8,115 nucleotides of DNA from CAYGKP01 sp964350605 (GTDB lineage Bacteria; Bacteroidota; Bacteroidia; Cytophagales; JAAEPT01), in contig CAYGKP010000110.1 in NCBI GenBank assembly GCA_964350605.1, forward strand, positions 1-8,115, read 5' to 3'. Under the pieces are notes generated by a model, which did no database searches, had not been told where the DNA came from, and saw nothing but the letters and a program-made list of their open reading frames with translations. Shown here one piece after another: positions 1 through 7,296 of this stretch. The stretch's first letter is position 1. Each line of letters starts with the position of its first letter. Made by a program: the position numbers and the translations under genes.

Positions 1-573
1 GGGGCACTGATGATGTGGGTCTTGGCATTGGGCATCTTTGGAGCCATTTGGTTGGGGCTGCCTGCCTTTTACCAATTGGTACCCAAAGGCGACTTGTTGG
101 AGGAGGGATTATGGGTTTTTTTGGTCCTGGGTATTACCCGCTTGATTGACATCGGTTGTGGGGCCAACGGCGAGATCATTTCGTATTCGCCACACTATCG
201 TACGAGTTTTTGGGCGACCATTGGACTACTTGTCATCACTTTGGTAAGCGACTTAATTGCCGTTCCGCCGTTCGGAATCATGGGGGCGGCTCTCGCCACG
301 CTCCTGTCCTATGTGGTATACAACTTGTTTAGCACCGTGTTTGTTGGGCGCAAATACGGCCACTGGCCGTTTTCGAAAGGTCACTTGACCAGCTTGCTCT
401 TGGCTGTGGTTGCGGGCCTCGCGCTTTGGTGGGTCAGCTTTGGCAATCCCTGGGTTGATCTTGGTGTCCGATCGGTGGGATTCCTTGTGATTTATGGTGT
501 TTTGTTGTTATCGCTCCGCGTTGTGCCCCAGTTGAACGCCTCGCTGTTGCAACTTTGGAGGCGATTGCGCTAG
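1..573 (+). CDS. Polysaccharide/oligosaccharide flippase, C-terminal part (5' end outside window)
   Basis: Reading frame 1 is open from the first base and ends in TAG at 571-573, giving 190 residues of a longer protein. It is very hydrophobic, with about five to six likely membrane helices. Short charged loops separate them, and the C-terminus is basic (ends RRLR). A polar stretch containing GANGEII followed by YSPHYRTSFW resembles the segment between helices in Bacteroidota lipopolysaccharide/O-antigen flippases of the MATE/MOP superfamily (polysaccharide synthesis C-terminal domain). Such proteins move lipid-linked sugars across the inner membrane. That role is family knowledge; the substrate cannot be read here. 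Its codons look more T-rich than those of the genes downstream, which may only reflect its membrane composition. A transporter of another MOP subfamily remains possible. Confidence 0.7.
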   Translation, partial: GALMMWVLALGIFGAIWLGLPAFYQLVPKGDLLEEGLWVFLVLGITRLIDIGCGANGEIISYSPHYRTSFWATIGLLVITLVSDLIAVPPFGIMGAALATLLSYVVYNLFSTVFVGRKYGHWPFSKGHLTSLLLAVVAGLALWWVSFGNPWVDLGVRSVGFLVIYGVLLLSLRVVPQLNASLLQLWRRLR

Positions 574-581
574 CTGGGGCA

Positions 582-611
582 TTTGACCGAAGTTCTTTTT
601 TGTTCAATTTG
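582..611 (+). promoter_or_regulatory. Candidate Bacteroidota-type promoter for pfkA
   Basis: TTTG at 582-585 is followed after 18 bases by TCAATTTG at 604-611. The Bacteroidota primary sigma factor recognises TTTG at about -33 and TAnnTTTG at about -7, so this matches except for C in place of A at the second -7 base. Transcription would start near 617, giving a leader of roughly 30 bases before the pfkA ATG at 647. It lies in the only gap between the flippase and pfkA, where a promoter would be expected. Short AT-rich motifs like this occur by chance, so the call is tentative. Confidence 0.4.
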
Positions 612-646
612 GCCTTCTCAAGCGACTGCTGACTTAGGCCAACAAC

Positions 647-1627
647 ATGAAACGAATCGGGGTATTCACTTCGGGCGGCGACGCCCCCGGCATGAACGCA
701 TGCGTGCGTGCGGTGGTCCGCACTGCCACGCATTATGATTTGGAAGTGACAGGCATCCTGCGCGGCTATGACGGGATGATCAACGGGAACTTTATTCCCA
801 TGAACGACCGCTCGGTGAGTAACATCATTCAAATGGGTGGAACCATCCTCAAGTCGGCGCGGAGCAAAGAATTCATGACCCCGGAAGGTCGGGCGAAAGC
901 CGCGGACCAACTCAAGAAAGAGGGCGTCGACGCACTGGTGGCCATCGGTGGGAACGGCACGTTCACCGGGATGCAAATCTTCCAGAAGGAGCATGGCTTT
1001 CCCGGCGTGGGTTGCCCAGGCACCATTGATAACGACCTGTATGGCAGCGATTACACCATTGGGTACGATACAGCGGTGAACACGGCCCTGGGTGCGATTG
1101 ACAAGATTCGCGACACGGCCGATGCGCACGAACGGGTGTTCTTCATTGAAGTGATGGGCCGCCACACAGGCTACATTGCCATTCGTTCGGCCATTGGTGG
1201 TGGGGCGGAAATGGCGATCATTCCCGAGAAACGCCAGTCGACCGATGAGATCATCGACCGTCTGCGCCGTGGTGAGGCGATGTCGAAGGCCTCACACATC
1301 ATCATCGTCGCCGAGGAAAACGAAAGTGGTGCCGCCCAGCGCATTGCCGATGCAGTCAAAAAAGCGGTCCCATCCTTGGATACGAAAGTCACCACCCTTG
1401 GCCACGTACAGCGTGGCGGGAACCCAACGGCCGCCGACCGCGTGCTGGCCTCGCGCTTGGGCGTGGGTGCGGTGGAAGGCCTGATGAAGGGGATGACCAA
1501 CGTGATGGTCGGAGTCATCAACCACTCGATGGTCTACACCACATTCGATGATGCGATTGCAAAGCCCAAGCCGGTGAACCCCGAGTTGGTGCGGATGATC
1601 GACATCCTCAACGGGCGGATTTACTAG
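647..1627 (+). CDS. pfkA: ATP-dependent 6-phosphofructokinase
   Basis: This enzyme phosphorylates fructose 6-phosphate to fructose 1,6-bisphosphate, the committed step of glycolysis, in the cytosol, normally as a tetramer. The 326 residues match the short bacterial PfkA length. Visible motifs are the N-terminal TSGGDAPGMNA (residues 9-18), GTIDND (125-130) with D128 as the expected catalytic base, EVMGRHTG (168-175), and HVQRGG (253-258) contacting substrate. The ATP/PPi-deciding position is G104, as in ATP-using enzymes, but the preceding residue is N103 where E. coli has D103 (AAC at 953-955). The ATG at 647 is fixed by an in-frame TAG 12 bases upstream at 635-637. No Shine-Dalgarno sequence is seen, as is usual in Bacteroidota. 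The gene converges on miaA and shares its stop region. Confidence 0.95.
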   Translation: MKRIGVFTSGGDAPGMNACVRAVVRTATHYDLEVTGILRGYDGMINGNFIPMNDRSVSNIIQMGGTILKSARSKEFMTPEGRAKAADQLKKEGVDALVAIGGNGTFTGMQIFQKEHGFPGVGCPGTIDNDLYGSDYTIGYDTAVNTALGAIDKIRDTADAHERVFFIEVMGRHTGYIAIRSAIGGGAEMAIIPEKRQSTDEIIDRLRRGEAMSKASHIIIVAEENESGAAQRIADAVKKAVPSLDTKVTTLGHVQRGGNPTAADRVLASRLGVGAVEGLMKGMTNVMVGVINHSMVYTTFDDAIAKPKPVNPELVRMIDILNGRIY

Positions 1628-1643
1628 CTGCTTAGCTGGTTTT
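1623..1643 (+). terminator. Weak terminator-like hairpin over the pfkA/miaA shared stops
   Basis: Seven bases at 1623-1629 (ACTAGCT) can pair with 1634-1640 (AGCTGGT), including one G-U pair, around a GCTT loop. The T run 1640-1643 follows. On the plus strand this has the shape of a rho-independent terminator for pfkA, but the stem is short, not GC-rich and the T tract is only four bases. On the minus strand no T tract follows the hairpin. It covers the pfkA stop and the last codons of miaA, because the convergent genes leave no free DNA between them. Confidence 0.3.
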
Positions 1644-2523
1644 CGATCCAGCGTTCGAGTTCGGGCAAGTCCTCAGGGTCGAACCAATGCAAGCCGGATT
1701 CCTTCTTAAGCCACGTCAACTGGCGGCGGGCATAGCGACGCGTGTTCCGTTGAATCAGGGCAATAGCCTCGTCCAGTGAGGTTTTCCCTACCAGATGGTC
1801 GAATAGCTCTGAATAACCAACGGTCTGTAGCGGCTGCATGTCCTGGTAGGCTAACAGGCTCTTGACCTCATCCAATAGTCCTTCGTCCATCATCTCCAGC
1901 ACGCGGGCATTGATCCGCTCGTAAAGCACTTCGCGCTCCCATTCTGGGGCGATTTTGATCACGCGGAAGGGCCGAGGTTTCGCTTCGCCTTTCTGAAAGC
2001 CGGAGAGTGGTTCGCCCGTTTCGAAGTAGACCTCCAAGGCTCGCCGCAACCGCGCAGGGTTCTTCGTGTCCATTTTGGCAAAAAGGTCGGGATCAGCTTT
2101 GCTCACCTGGGTTTGTAACTCCTCAAGGGTAAGCCTCGCGACCAGTGCCCGAACCTCCGCAGAGGTGGTCGGCAGCTCGTCCAAACCATCGGTGAAGGCG
2201 CGGGCATACAACGTCGAGCCGCCGACCAGCAGTTGGACCGGGTTCTTTCTGAAAAGCGCGTCGAGCAATCCCAGTCCTTCTTGTTCAAAACGGGCGGCAG
2301 TTAGGGGGTTTTGAAGGCTTCGGTCGGCAAGAAAGTGATGGGGGACCCCCGCCAATTCCGCTTCATTGGCCCGATTGACCCCGATTCGCAGCTCGCGATA
2401 GCACTGGCGGGCATCGGCGGAGAGGACCTCTGAACCAAGGCGCACCGCCAGCCGCACGCCAACGGAGGTTTTGCCCGAAGCCGTGGGGCCGAGTACGGCA
2501 ATCAATGTAGAAGCCTGCGCCAT
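1624..2523 (-). CDS. miaA: tRNA dimethylallyltransferase (tRNA A37 isopentenyltransferase)
   Basis: MiaA transfers a dimethylallyl group from DMAPP to N6 of adenosine 37 in tRNAs that read codons starting with U, which stabilises codon-anticodon pairing. The 299-residue product shows the P-loop LGPTASGKT (11-19), SADARQCY (35-42) with the expected catalytic Asp D37, ELAGVPHHF (57-64), a TVGY motif (234-237) and TRRYARRQLTW (261-271), all typical of the family. I chose the start at 2523-2521 because the P-loop then lies about ten residues in and the length fits the family; the frame stays open to 2661 but that part runs antisense into the kinase gene and has no family resemblance. The usually glycine-rich GGSGLY/GGTGLY motif reads GGSTLY (101-106). 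The gene is divergent from the kinase operon and convergent with pfkA. Confidence 0.94.
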   Translation of the reverse strand: MAQASTLIAVLGPTASGKTSVGVRLAVRLGSEVLSADARQCYRELRIGVNRANEAELAGVPHHFLADRSLQNPLTAARFEQEGLGLLDALFRKNPVQLLVGGSTLYARAFTDGLDELPTTSAEVRALVARLTLEELQTQVSKADPDLFAKMDTKNPARLRRALEVYFETGEPLSGFQKGEAKPRPFRVIKIAPEWEREVLYERINARVLEMMDEGLLDEVKSLLAYQDMQPLQTVGYSELFDHLVGKTSLDEAIALIQRNTRRYARRQLTWLKKESGLHWFDPEDLPELERWIENQLSS

Positions 2524-2570
2524 TCCAGCGCAAAATCCGCCAAATTTTTCGTTTCTTGATCTAAACGAGC
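2524..2570. promoter_or_regulatory. Short divergent intergenic region between miaA and the kinase operon
   Basis: These 47 bases separate the start of miaA from the ATG of the hybrid kinase and should hold, or lie next to, the promoters for both directions. The stretch 2541-2560 is AT-rich. On the minus strand, AAAATTTG (complement of 2541-2548) resembles a Bacteroidota -7 box, but I see no well-spaced -33 partner. No convincing promoter is visible for the plus strand here, so it may start inside the 5' part of miaA. No inverted repeat operator was found. Confidence 0.3.
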
Positions 2571-5500
2571 ATGCCCGCACGTCCCGCCCAGCCCAAGACG
2601 CTTCAAGCCGAGATCGATCGGCTGAAAGAGCGTGTCCATTCCCTGGAGGAACGCGACACACCGTCCGAGGTGCCCACGACCGGCCATTTGCTGCCCGCTT
2701 CTACCCACGAATTGCATCAATTCCTCGACGGCGCACGGGACCTGATTCAGGTCGTGGGCCTTGACGAACGCATTGAATTTGCGAACCGGGCCTGGCTCGA
2801 AACCCTGGGCTATACCGCCAAAGAGGCCAGTGGTCTCCGCTTGGTTGACATCCTACCAGTCGGTGCGCGAACCCAGGTCAGCAACGTGCTCGAAACCCTG
2901 CTGCGCGGCAAAGACCCCGGCAAGTTCGACACCACCTTCCTGACCAAAGAAGGCAAGGAAGTCTCGGTGGTCGGCAGCTTTTCCTGTGCCTATGAGAACG
3001 GAAAGCCGACGGCCTACACGGGCATTTTTTACGACAACACCGAGCGCATTCGAGCCGAGAGCGCGCAGAAACTCTACTACAGCATTGGCTCACTGGTGCT
3101 CAAGAGCAGCACGCTCGACGAACTGTTGGCCGAGATCCACGGCCTTTTGCGTGAACACATCAAGGCCAACAACTTTCATGTCGGTCTTTACAATGAGGAG
3201 GAGCGGGCGTTGACCTTTCCGTACTACGTTGACGAAGTATTCGGGGGAAAAGTGAACGCCTACAAACGCCACTTCTCGAAGGGCTTGACCGAGTACACGT
3301 TCACCCGCAAGCGCCCCACGTTCCTCTACCAGGAAGACATCGAGGTATTGGTGAAAGAAGGCAAGGTCCAACTTGTGGGCCCGGTGCCCAAGGTCTGGCT
3401 CGGGGTGCCCCTGATCATGGGCGACCGAACCATTGGGGTCATTGCCGTAAAGAGCCACACGGACCGAAACAAGTTCCGCCGCGCAGAGCTCGACTTGCTC
3501 GACTTTATTTCCGGTCAGGTGGCCTTGGTCATCGAGCGCAAACGCTACGAGGAGCAGATCAACGAGCAGCGCGCTCGCCTGCACGCCATCTTCGATTCGT
3601 CCAGCCACATGATCTGGTCGGTGAACAAGAAACGTGGCCTGACCAGCTTCAACCAGAACTACGCCGAAGCGATTCACGGGTACTACGGGCAGTACCCCGA
3701 AATCGACCCGGCGGCCTCGAAGCCGCGTTTCATGCTTTCGGCCCCCGAGTATCATCAGGAGGTGGATCGGCGTTACCTGGCCGCCTTCCAGGGCGAACTT
3801 CAACACTTCGAGACGCACATCACCGACAAGGATGGTCACATCCTGTGGCGCGAGTGTTTCCTCAACCCCATCTTCCTACCTGACGGTAAGATCGAAGAGG
3901 TCTCGGGCATTGCCCATGACATCACCGAGAAGAAGCTGTCGGAAATGGCCTTGCAGGAGAACGAGGAGAAGTTCCGAAACATCTTCGAGTCATTCCAGGA
4001 CATTTACTTCCGTGCCGACTTCGAGGGGATCATTCAGATGATCAGCCCCTCGGTCCTCGAGGTTTCGGGCTACACGCAGGAGGAGGTCCTGGGCGCGAAC
4101 CTCTCGCGCTACTTCGACAACATCAACCCACAAGGCCGTTTGATTCGCAAGCTCTTCCGCGAGGGCAAAGTGGGCAACTATGAAGCCGCGTTGATCCGTA
4201 AGGATGGCAAACGCATTGAGGTACTCTGTAACATCCGCCTGATTTATCACCGCGGGCGGCCCGTGGCCATTGACGGTGTGTTGCGCGATGTCACCTCCTT
4301 GAAAGCAGCCAATGAGGAGCTACGCGAGGCCAAGGAAATCGCCGAGCGTTCGCTGCACGTCAAGGAGCGCTTCCTGGCGAACATGAGCCACGAGATCCGT
4401 ACACCGATGAACGGGGTGATTGGGATGATCGACCTGTTGCTCGACACGCGTCTGGATGTGGAACAGCAGGACTTCGTGGGAACGATCAAGAAGTCCTCCG
4501 AGCTTTTGCTTGGCATCCTCAACGACATTCTGGACCTCTCGAAACTCGAAGCCGGGAAGATGGAGCTTCGGCCCATCGGCCTGTCGCTCGACGAAAGTTT
4601 GCGCAAGCTCAACAGCTTGTTTGGCCAAGCGGCGGCGGCCAAGGGTGTGCGACTCAGCTACAAGATCGACCCCGAGTTGCCGCCCTATATCTTTGCCGAC
4701 GAAGTGCGCCTGATGCAGGTCCTCTCGAACCTGATGAGCAACTCGATCAAGTTCACTGAAGTGGGCCAGGTCAAGGTGTCGGTGAAGATTGAGGAGGAGA
4801 TGGGCGAGATGGTACGCCTGCGGTTCGAGATTAAGGATACGGGCATCGGCATCTCGAAGGAGAACGTGCCCCAGTTGTTCCAGAATTTTAACCAGCTCGA
4901 CAATTCGCTGTCCAAGTCGTACGCGGGCACCGGTCTGGGCCTGGCGATCTCCAAGGAACTCGTGCGCTTGATGGGGGGCGAAATCGGCGTGACCAGCCGC
5001 CCGGAGAAAGGGTCGACGTTCTGGTTTACCCTTGTGTTGAAGAAGGCCCGCCGCGCGGACTTGCCGCCCCGCGAGGAAACCGTTCGCATTTCCGATAATC
5101 ACTTTGCGGCGGCCAAGCCGAAGATTTTGCTGGTTGACGACAACAAAGTCAACCAACGGGTTGCCAGCGTTATTCTTACGAAGGCAGGCTGCGAGGTGCA
5201 AGTCGCTGGGAACGGGCAGGACGCCATCGACAAGGTGCGCGAACACCCAGGCTACGACCTGATTTTCATGGACATTCAGATGCCCGGCATGGATGGCATC
5301 GAGGCCACTCGCCAGATCAAGGCGCTTGGTAAAAAGGACTTGCCGCCCATCGTGGCAATGACCGCCTATTCCATGAAGGATGACGAGCAGCGCCTGCGCG
5401 CCGCCGGCTTGGACGACTACCTGCCCAAGCCCATCACTTCGGAGGTACTCATCGGCATGGTCAAAAAGCGCATGGGCATCCGCGAGGTGCGCAGCACCAC

Positions 5501-5873
5501 ACGCCAAATCGAACCCCCAGCCGATCCAGTCCTCAACCTTCAGGTTTCCGGGCAACTGGAGGCCATCGGTGGGCAAGACTTGCTGGAAGAAATCTACGGG
5601 GGCTTCCTGGAAGAAGCCCAAGAACTGATCGCAACTGCGCAGGCTGGGCAAGCCCAAGGCGAACCCGAAGCCGTCCGGCGTAGTTTGCATACCCTGAAAG
5701 GAACCGCAGGCACGGTAGGGGCCATGAAAGTGGCCAAGTTGGCCGAACGCATCGAGGGGAACTTGAAGCGTGGCCAGGATGCGTACCTTGCCGAAGACTT
5801 GTTGGAACTTTCAAAGCGATACGCCGAATTTCGGGCTCAGTATCGCACTCTCTTACACCTACCAACCACGTAA
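2571..5873 (+). CDS. Cytosolic hybrid sensor histidine kinase, PAS-GAF-PAS-PAS-HisKA-HATPase-REC-HPt
   Basis: The 1100-residue protein starts with a short coiled coil (about 10-28). Then come PAS (about 45-160), GAF (about 175-325), a second PAS (about 335-455), a third PAS (about 465-580) and a helical linker. The HisKA H-box is NMSHEIRTPMNG with phospho-acceptor H607. The HATPase shows N-box N720/N724, G1 motif DTGIG at 756-760 and G2 motif GTGLG at 786-790. A receiver domain follows with D856/D857, phospho-acceptor D901, T931 and K953, and a C-terminal HPt has H1040 in HTLKGTAG. No signal peptide or membrane segment is visible, so the signal is probably cytosolic; the ligand is unknown. 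All catalytic residues look intact. The start is fixed by an in-frame TAA at 2562-2564. The next gene, a lone receiver, begins 5 bases after the stop and is the obvious recipient of phosphate from H1040. Confidence 0.95.
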   Translation: MPARPAQPKTLQAEIDRLKERVHSLEERDTPSEVPTTGHLLPASTHELHQFLDGARDLIQVVGLDERIEFANRAWLETLGYTAKEASGLRLVDILPVGARTQVSNVLETLLRGKDPGKFDTTFLTKEGKEVSVVGSFSCAYENGKPTAYTGIFYDNTERIRAESAQKLYYSIGSLVLKSSTLDELLAEIHGLLREHIKANNFHVGLYNEEERALTFPYYVDEVFGGKVNAYKRHFSKGLTEYTFTRKRPTFLYQEDIEVLVKEGKVQLVGPVPKVWLGVPLIMGDRTIGVIAVKSHTDRNKFRRAELDLLDFISGQVALVIERKRYEEQINEQRARLHAIFDSSSHMIWSVNKKRGLTSFNQNYAEAIHGYYGQYPEIDPAASKPRFMLSAPEYHQEVDRRYLAAFQGELQHFETHITDKDGHILWRECFLNPIFLPDGKIEEVSGIAHDITEKKLSEMALQENEEKFRNIFESFQDIYFRADFEGIIQMISPSVLEVSGYTQEEVLGANLSRYFDNINPQGRLIRKLFREGKVGNYEAALIRKDGKRIEVLCNIRLIYHRGRPVAIDGVLRDVTSLKAANEELREAKEIAERSLHVKERFLANMSHEIRTPMNGVIGMIDLLLDTRLDVEQQDFVGTIKKSSELLLGILNDILDLSKLEAGKMELRPIGLSLDESLRKLNSLFGQAAAAKGVRLSYKIDPELPPYIFADEVRLMQVLSNLMSNSIKFTEVGQVKVSVKIEEEMGEMVRLRFEIKDTGIGISKENVPQLFQNFNQLDNSLSKSYAGTGLGLAISKELVRLMGGEIGVTSRPEKGSTFWFTLVLKKARRADLPPREETVRISDNHFAAAKPKILLVDDNKVNQRVASVILTKAGCEVQVAGNGQDAIDKVREHPGYDLIFMDIQMPGMDGIEATRQIKALGKKDLPPIVAMTAYSMKDDEQRLRAAGLDDYLPKPITSEVLIGMVKKRMGIREVRSTTRQIEPPADPVLNLQVSGQLEAIGGQDLLEEIYGGFLEEAQELIATAQAGQAQGEPEAVRRSLHTLKGTAGTVGAMKVAKLAERIEGNLKRGQDAYLAEDLLELSKRYAEFRAQYRTLLHLPTT

Positions 5874-5878
5874 CGCCC

Positions 5879-6256
5879 ATGGCTCGCAAGGTGCTCATCG
5901 CCGAGGATAGCTCGGTCATTCAAAACCTCACCCGCCGCATCCTCGAAGCACAGGATGTGCTGATCGACAGCGCGAAAAACGGCGAGGAAGTGCTCGCAAA
6001 GGTCGAGAAGGAGACCTACGACCTCATTCTCATGGACATCAACATGCCCAAGCTCGACGGCATGGAGTGTTCCCGCCAGATTCGCGCGCATGCCGACAAG
6101 GCAAAAGCCCAGGTGCCCATTGTGGCCATCACAGGCAACGCGCGCAACTACACCGAGGAAGACTTCAAAGCAGCGGGCATCAACGACTTTCTGCCCAAGC
6201 CGATTGACTTCGACAAACTGGTAGTGACCGTCGACAAGTACGCCCCCAAAGACTAA
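5879..6256 (+). CDS. Stand-alone response regulator receiver (CheY-like), no output domain
   Basis: The protein is a single receiver domain of 125 residues. Acidic residues E9/D10 lie in the AEDSSV motif, the phospho-acceptor is D53 in MDINMP, T85 is in AITGNA and K107 is in LPKPI, so the active site is complete. Nothing follows the domain, so it must act through protein-protein contacts or pass phosphate on. It begins 5 bases after the hybrid kinase stop and is almost certainly co-transcribed with it. The kinase's HPt domain makes this the likely final acceptor of a four-step relay. It is clearly related to the kinase's own receiver domain (same motifs) but differs widely elsewhere, so it does not look like a recent duplicate. 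The downstream target is unknown. Confidence 0.93.
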   Translation: MARKVLIAEDSSVIQNLTRRILEAQDVLIDSAKNGEEVLAKVEKETYDLILMDINMPKLDGMECSRQIRAHADKAKAQVPIVAITGNARNYTEEDFKAAGINDFLPKPIDFDKLVVTVDKYAPKD

Positions 6257-6262
6257 GGGTTC

Positions 6263-6538
6263 GTGGAGCTTCGCTACACCAAAGCGACCCTCTCGAAGTT
6301 GGAAGACTTGCTGAACGAGTCAGGCTTTTCGGTGCGCTACGAGAAGGGCCAATTCCAGGGTGGCTACTGCGTGCTGCGCGACCAACAGCTCATTATTGTC
6401 AATGCGTTTTATCCTCTGGAAGGGCGTGTGAACTGCCTGGTTGATTTGGCCTTGGAACTGGTCGGCGAAGGCCAGGATTTGACCGAGCGAAGTGCGAAGC
6501 TTTACGCGGGGCTGCAAACCCTTCAGGCACGGCCGTGA
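6263..6538 (+). CDS. Small conserved-looking protein of unknown function (91 aa)
   Basis: I do not recognise a characterised family, although the opening ELRYTKATLSKLEDLL and the GGYCVLRDQQLIIVNAFYPLEGR segment (about 34-56) resemble an uncharacterised protein I associate with Bacteroidota. The start is GTG at 6263, six bases after the receiver stop; there is no in-frame ATG, and the ORF fills the gap exactly between its neighbours. Predicted layout is an N-terminal amphipathic helix (about 6-20), then beta strands (about 22-50), then a helix (about 52-70) and a polar C-terminal helix. There is no signal peptide, membrane segment, cysteine cluster or obvious catalytic motif. The codon pattern matches its neighbours. 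Its stop overlaps the start of the next gene by four bases, so its translation is probably coupled to that of the MBL hydrolase. Confidence 0.8.
   Translation: MELRYTKATLSKLEDLLNESGFSVRYEKGQFQGGYCVLRDQQLIIVNAFYPLEGRVNCLVDLALELVGEGQDLTERSAKLYAGLQTLQARP
6535..6538 (+). promoter_or_regulatory. GTGA stop/start overlap (translational coupling)
   Basis: The TGA stop of the 91-residue gene (6536-6538) overlaps the GTG start of the MBL hydrolase gene (6535-6537). Such four-base overlaps normally mean that ribosomes finishing the first gene reinitiate on the second. The GTG start is supported because the first beta strand of the MBL fold begins within three residues of it and the next in-frame ATG lies 58 codons in. 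Confidence 0.7.
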
Positions 6539-7296
6539 CACTCCGATTTCTGGGCACAGGCACCTCGCAGGGCGTCCCGGTCATCGGGTGTGAGTGCGAG
6601 GTATGCCGCAGTGCGGACCCCCGCGACAACCGCTTGCGCAGTTCGGTGCAGTGGGAAGTGGCGGGCAAGACCTTGGTGGTCGATACCGGGCCGGATTTTC
6701 GCCAGCAGATGCTCACGGCCGGAACCATGACCCTCGATGCGGTTCTGTTCACCCACGAACACCGCGATCATACCGCCGGGCTCGACGACACCCGCCCGTT
6801 CTACTTCCGACAGCGCAAGGCCATTTCCATTTACGCGACCGAGCGGGTGCAGGCCCGGCTGAAGGAGGAATTCAGCTACGCCTTCGCGACCCAGAAGTAC
6901 CCCGGCGTGCCGGACTTCGACTTGCATACCATTGACGAGCAGCCCTTTGAAGTTGAGGGCATCGCCGTGACCCCGCTGCCCGTCCTCCATTACAAGCTGC
7001 CCGTCTTGGGCTTTCGAATTGGCGACATGGCCTACATCACCGACGCGAACTTCATTTCGGAAGCGACCTATGAGTTGCTAAAAGGCGTGAAGGTGCTTGT
7101 CCTCAATGCACTACAAATCGAGCCTCATATCTCGCATTTCACGCTTGCTGAGGCCATCGAAGTCGCCACTCGTGTCGGCGCCGAGCAGACCTACTTCACC
7201 CACATCAGTCATTTGCTGGGCACGCACCAAGGGGTGGAGGCGAACCTGCCAACGGGCGTACATTTGGCCTACGACGGCTTGACCGTCGAGGGCTAG
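6535..7296 (+). CDS. PhnP-like MBL-fold metallohydrolase
   Basis: The 253-residue protein has the metallo-beta-lactamase fold. LRFLGTGTSQGVP (3-15) is the first strand and loop. A cysteine cluster, C19, C21 and C24, matches the structural zinc motif of PhnP. The metal motif THEHRDH spans 73-79 (H74, H76, D78, H79), with H152, D170 in YITDAN and H223 in THISH completing the two-metal site. It belongs to the COG1235 (PhnP/RNase Z-like) branch. PhnP itself cleaves a cyclic ribose phosphate in phosphonate breakdown, but no phn genes are nearby, so that pathway is not supported; hydrolysis of some cyclic phosphodiester is a reasonable guess. It starts with GTG, overlaps the preceding gene by four bases, and its TAG stop shares a base with the next GTG start. 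Confidence 0.88.
   Translation: MTLRFLGTGTSQGVPVIGCECEVCRSADPRDNRLRSSVQWEVAGKTLVVDTGPDFRQQMLTAGTMTLDAVLFTHEHRDHTAGLDDTRPFYFRQRKAISIYATERVQARLKEEFSYAFATQKYPGVPDFDLHTIDEQPFEVEGIAVTPLPVLHYKLPVLGFRIGDMAYITDANFISEATYELLKGVKVLVLNALQIEPHISHFTLAEAIEVATRVGAEQTYFTHISHLLGTHQGVEANLPTGVHLAYDGLTVEG

Noticed and set aside
591..601. Run of six Ts (596-601) after the flippase gene as a terminator
   Set aside because: No convincing GC-rich stem precedes the T run.
609..642. Inverted repeat TTGGCC ... GGCCAA in the pfkA leader, possible regulatory hairpin
   Set aside because: Only six pairs around a 22-base loop with little extra pairing; such a repeat is expected by chance and overlaps the proposed -7 box.
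434..1165. A 243-codon open frame on the minus strand across the flippase end and pfkA
   Set aside because: It crosses a real intergenic gap and overlaps two supported genes on the other strand; His/Ala/Arg-rich shadow composition.
2524..2661. A 46-residue N-terminal extension of MiaA starting at 2661
   Set aside because: It would overlap the kinase start on the other strand, has no MiaA similarity, and would place the P-loop unusually far from the N-terminus.
2471..2764. A 97-codon plus-strand frame spanning the miaA start and the kinase start
   Set aside because: Different frame from the kinase, overlaps coding sequence on both sides, Arg/Pro/Ser-rich with no motif.
3090..3839. A 249-codon open frame on the minus strand over the GAF/PAS region
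   Set aside because: Antisense shadow of the kinase gene, with no recognisable domain and no start context or neighbours supporting it.
4320..5690. A 456-codon open frame on the minus strand inside the hybrid kinase gene
   Set aside because: It lies wholly antisense to well-supported HisKA, HATPase, REC and HPt domains, is rich in His, Gln and Leu as expected from reverse-complemented GC-biased codons, and shows no family motif.
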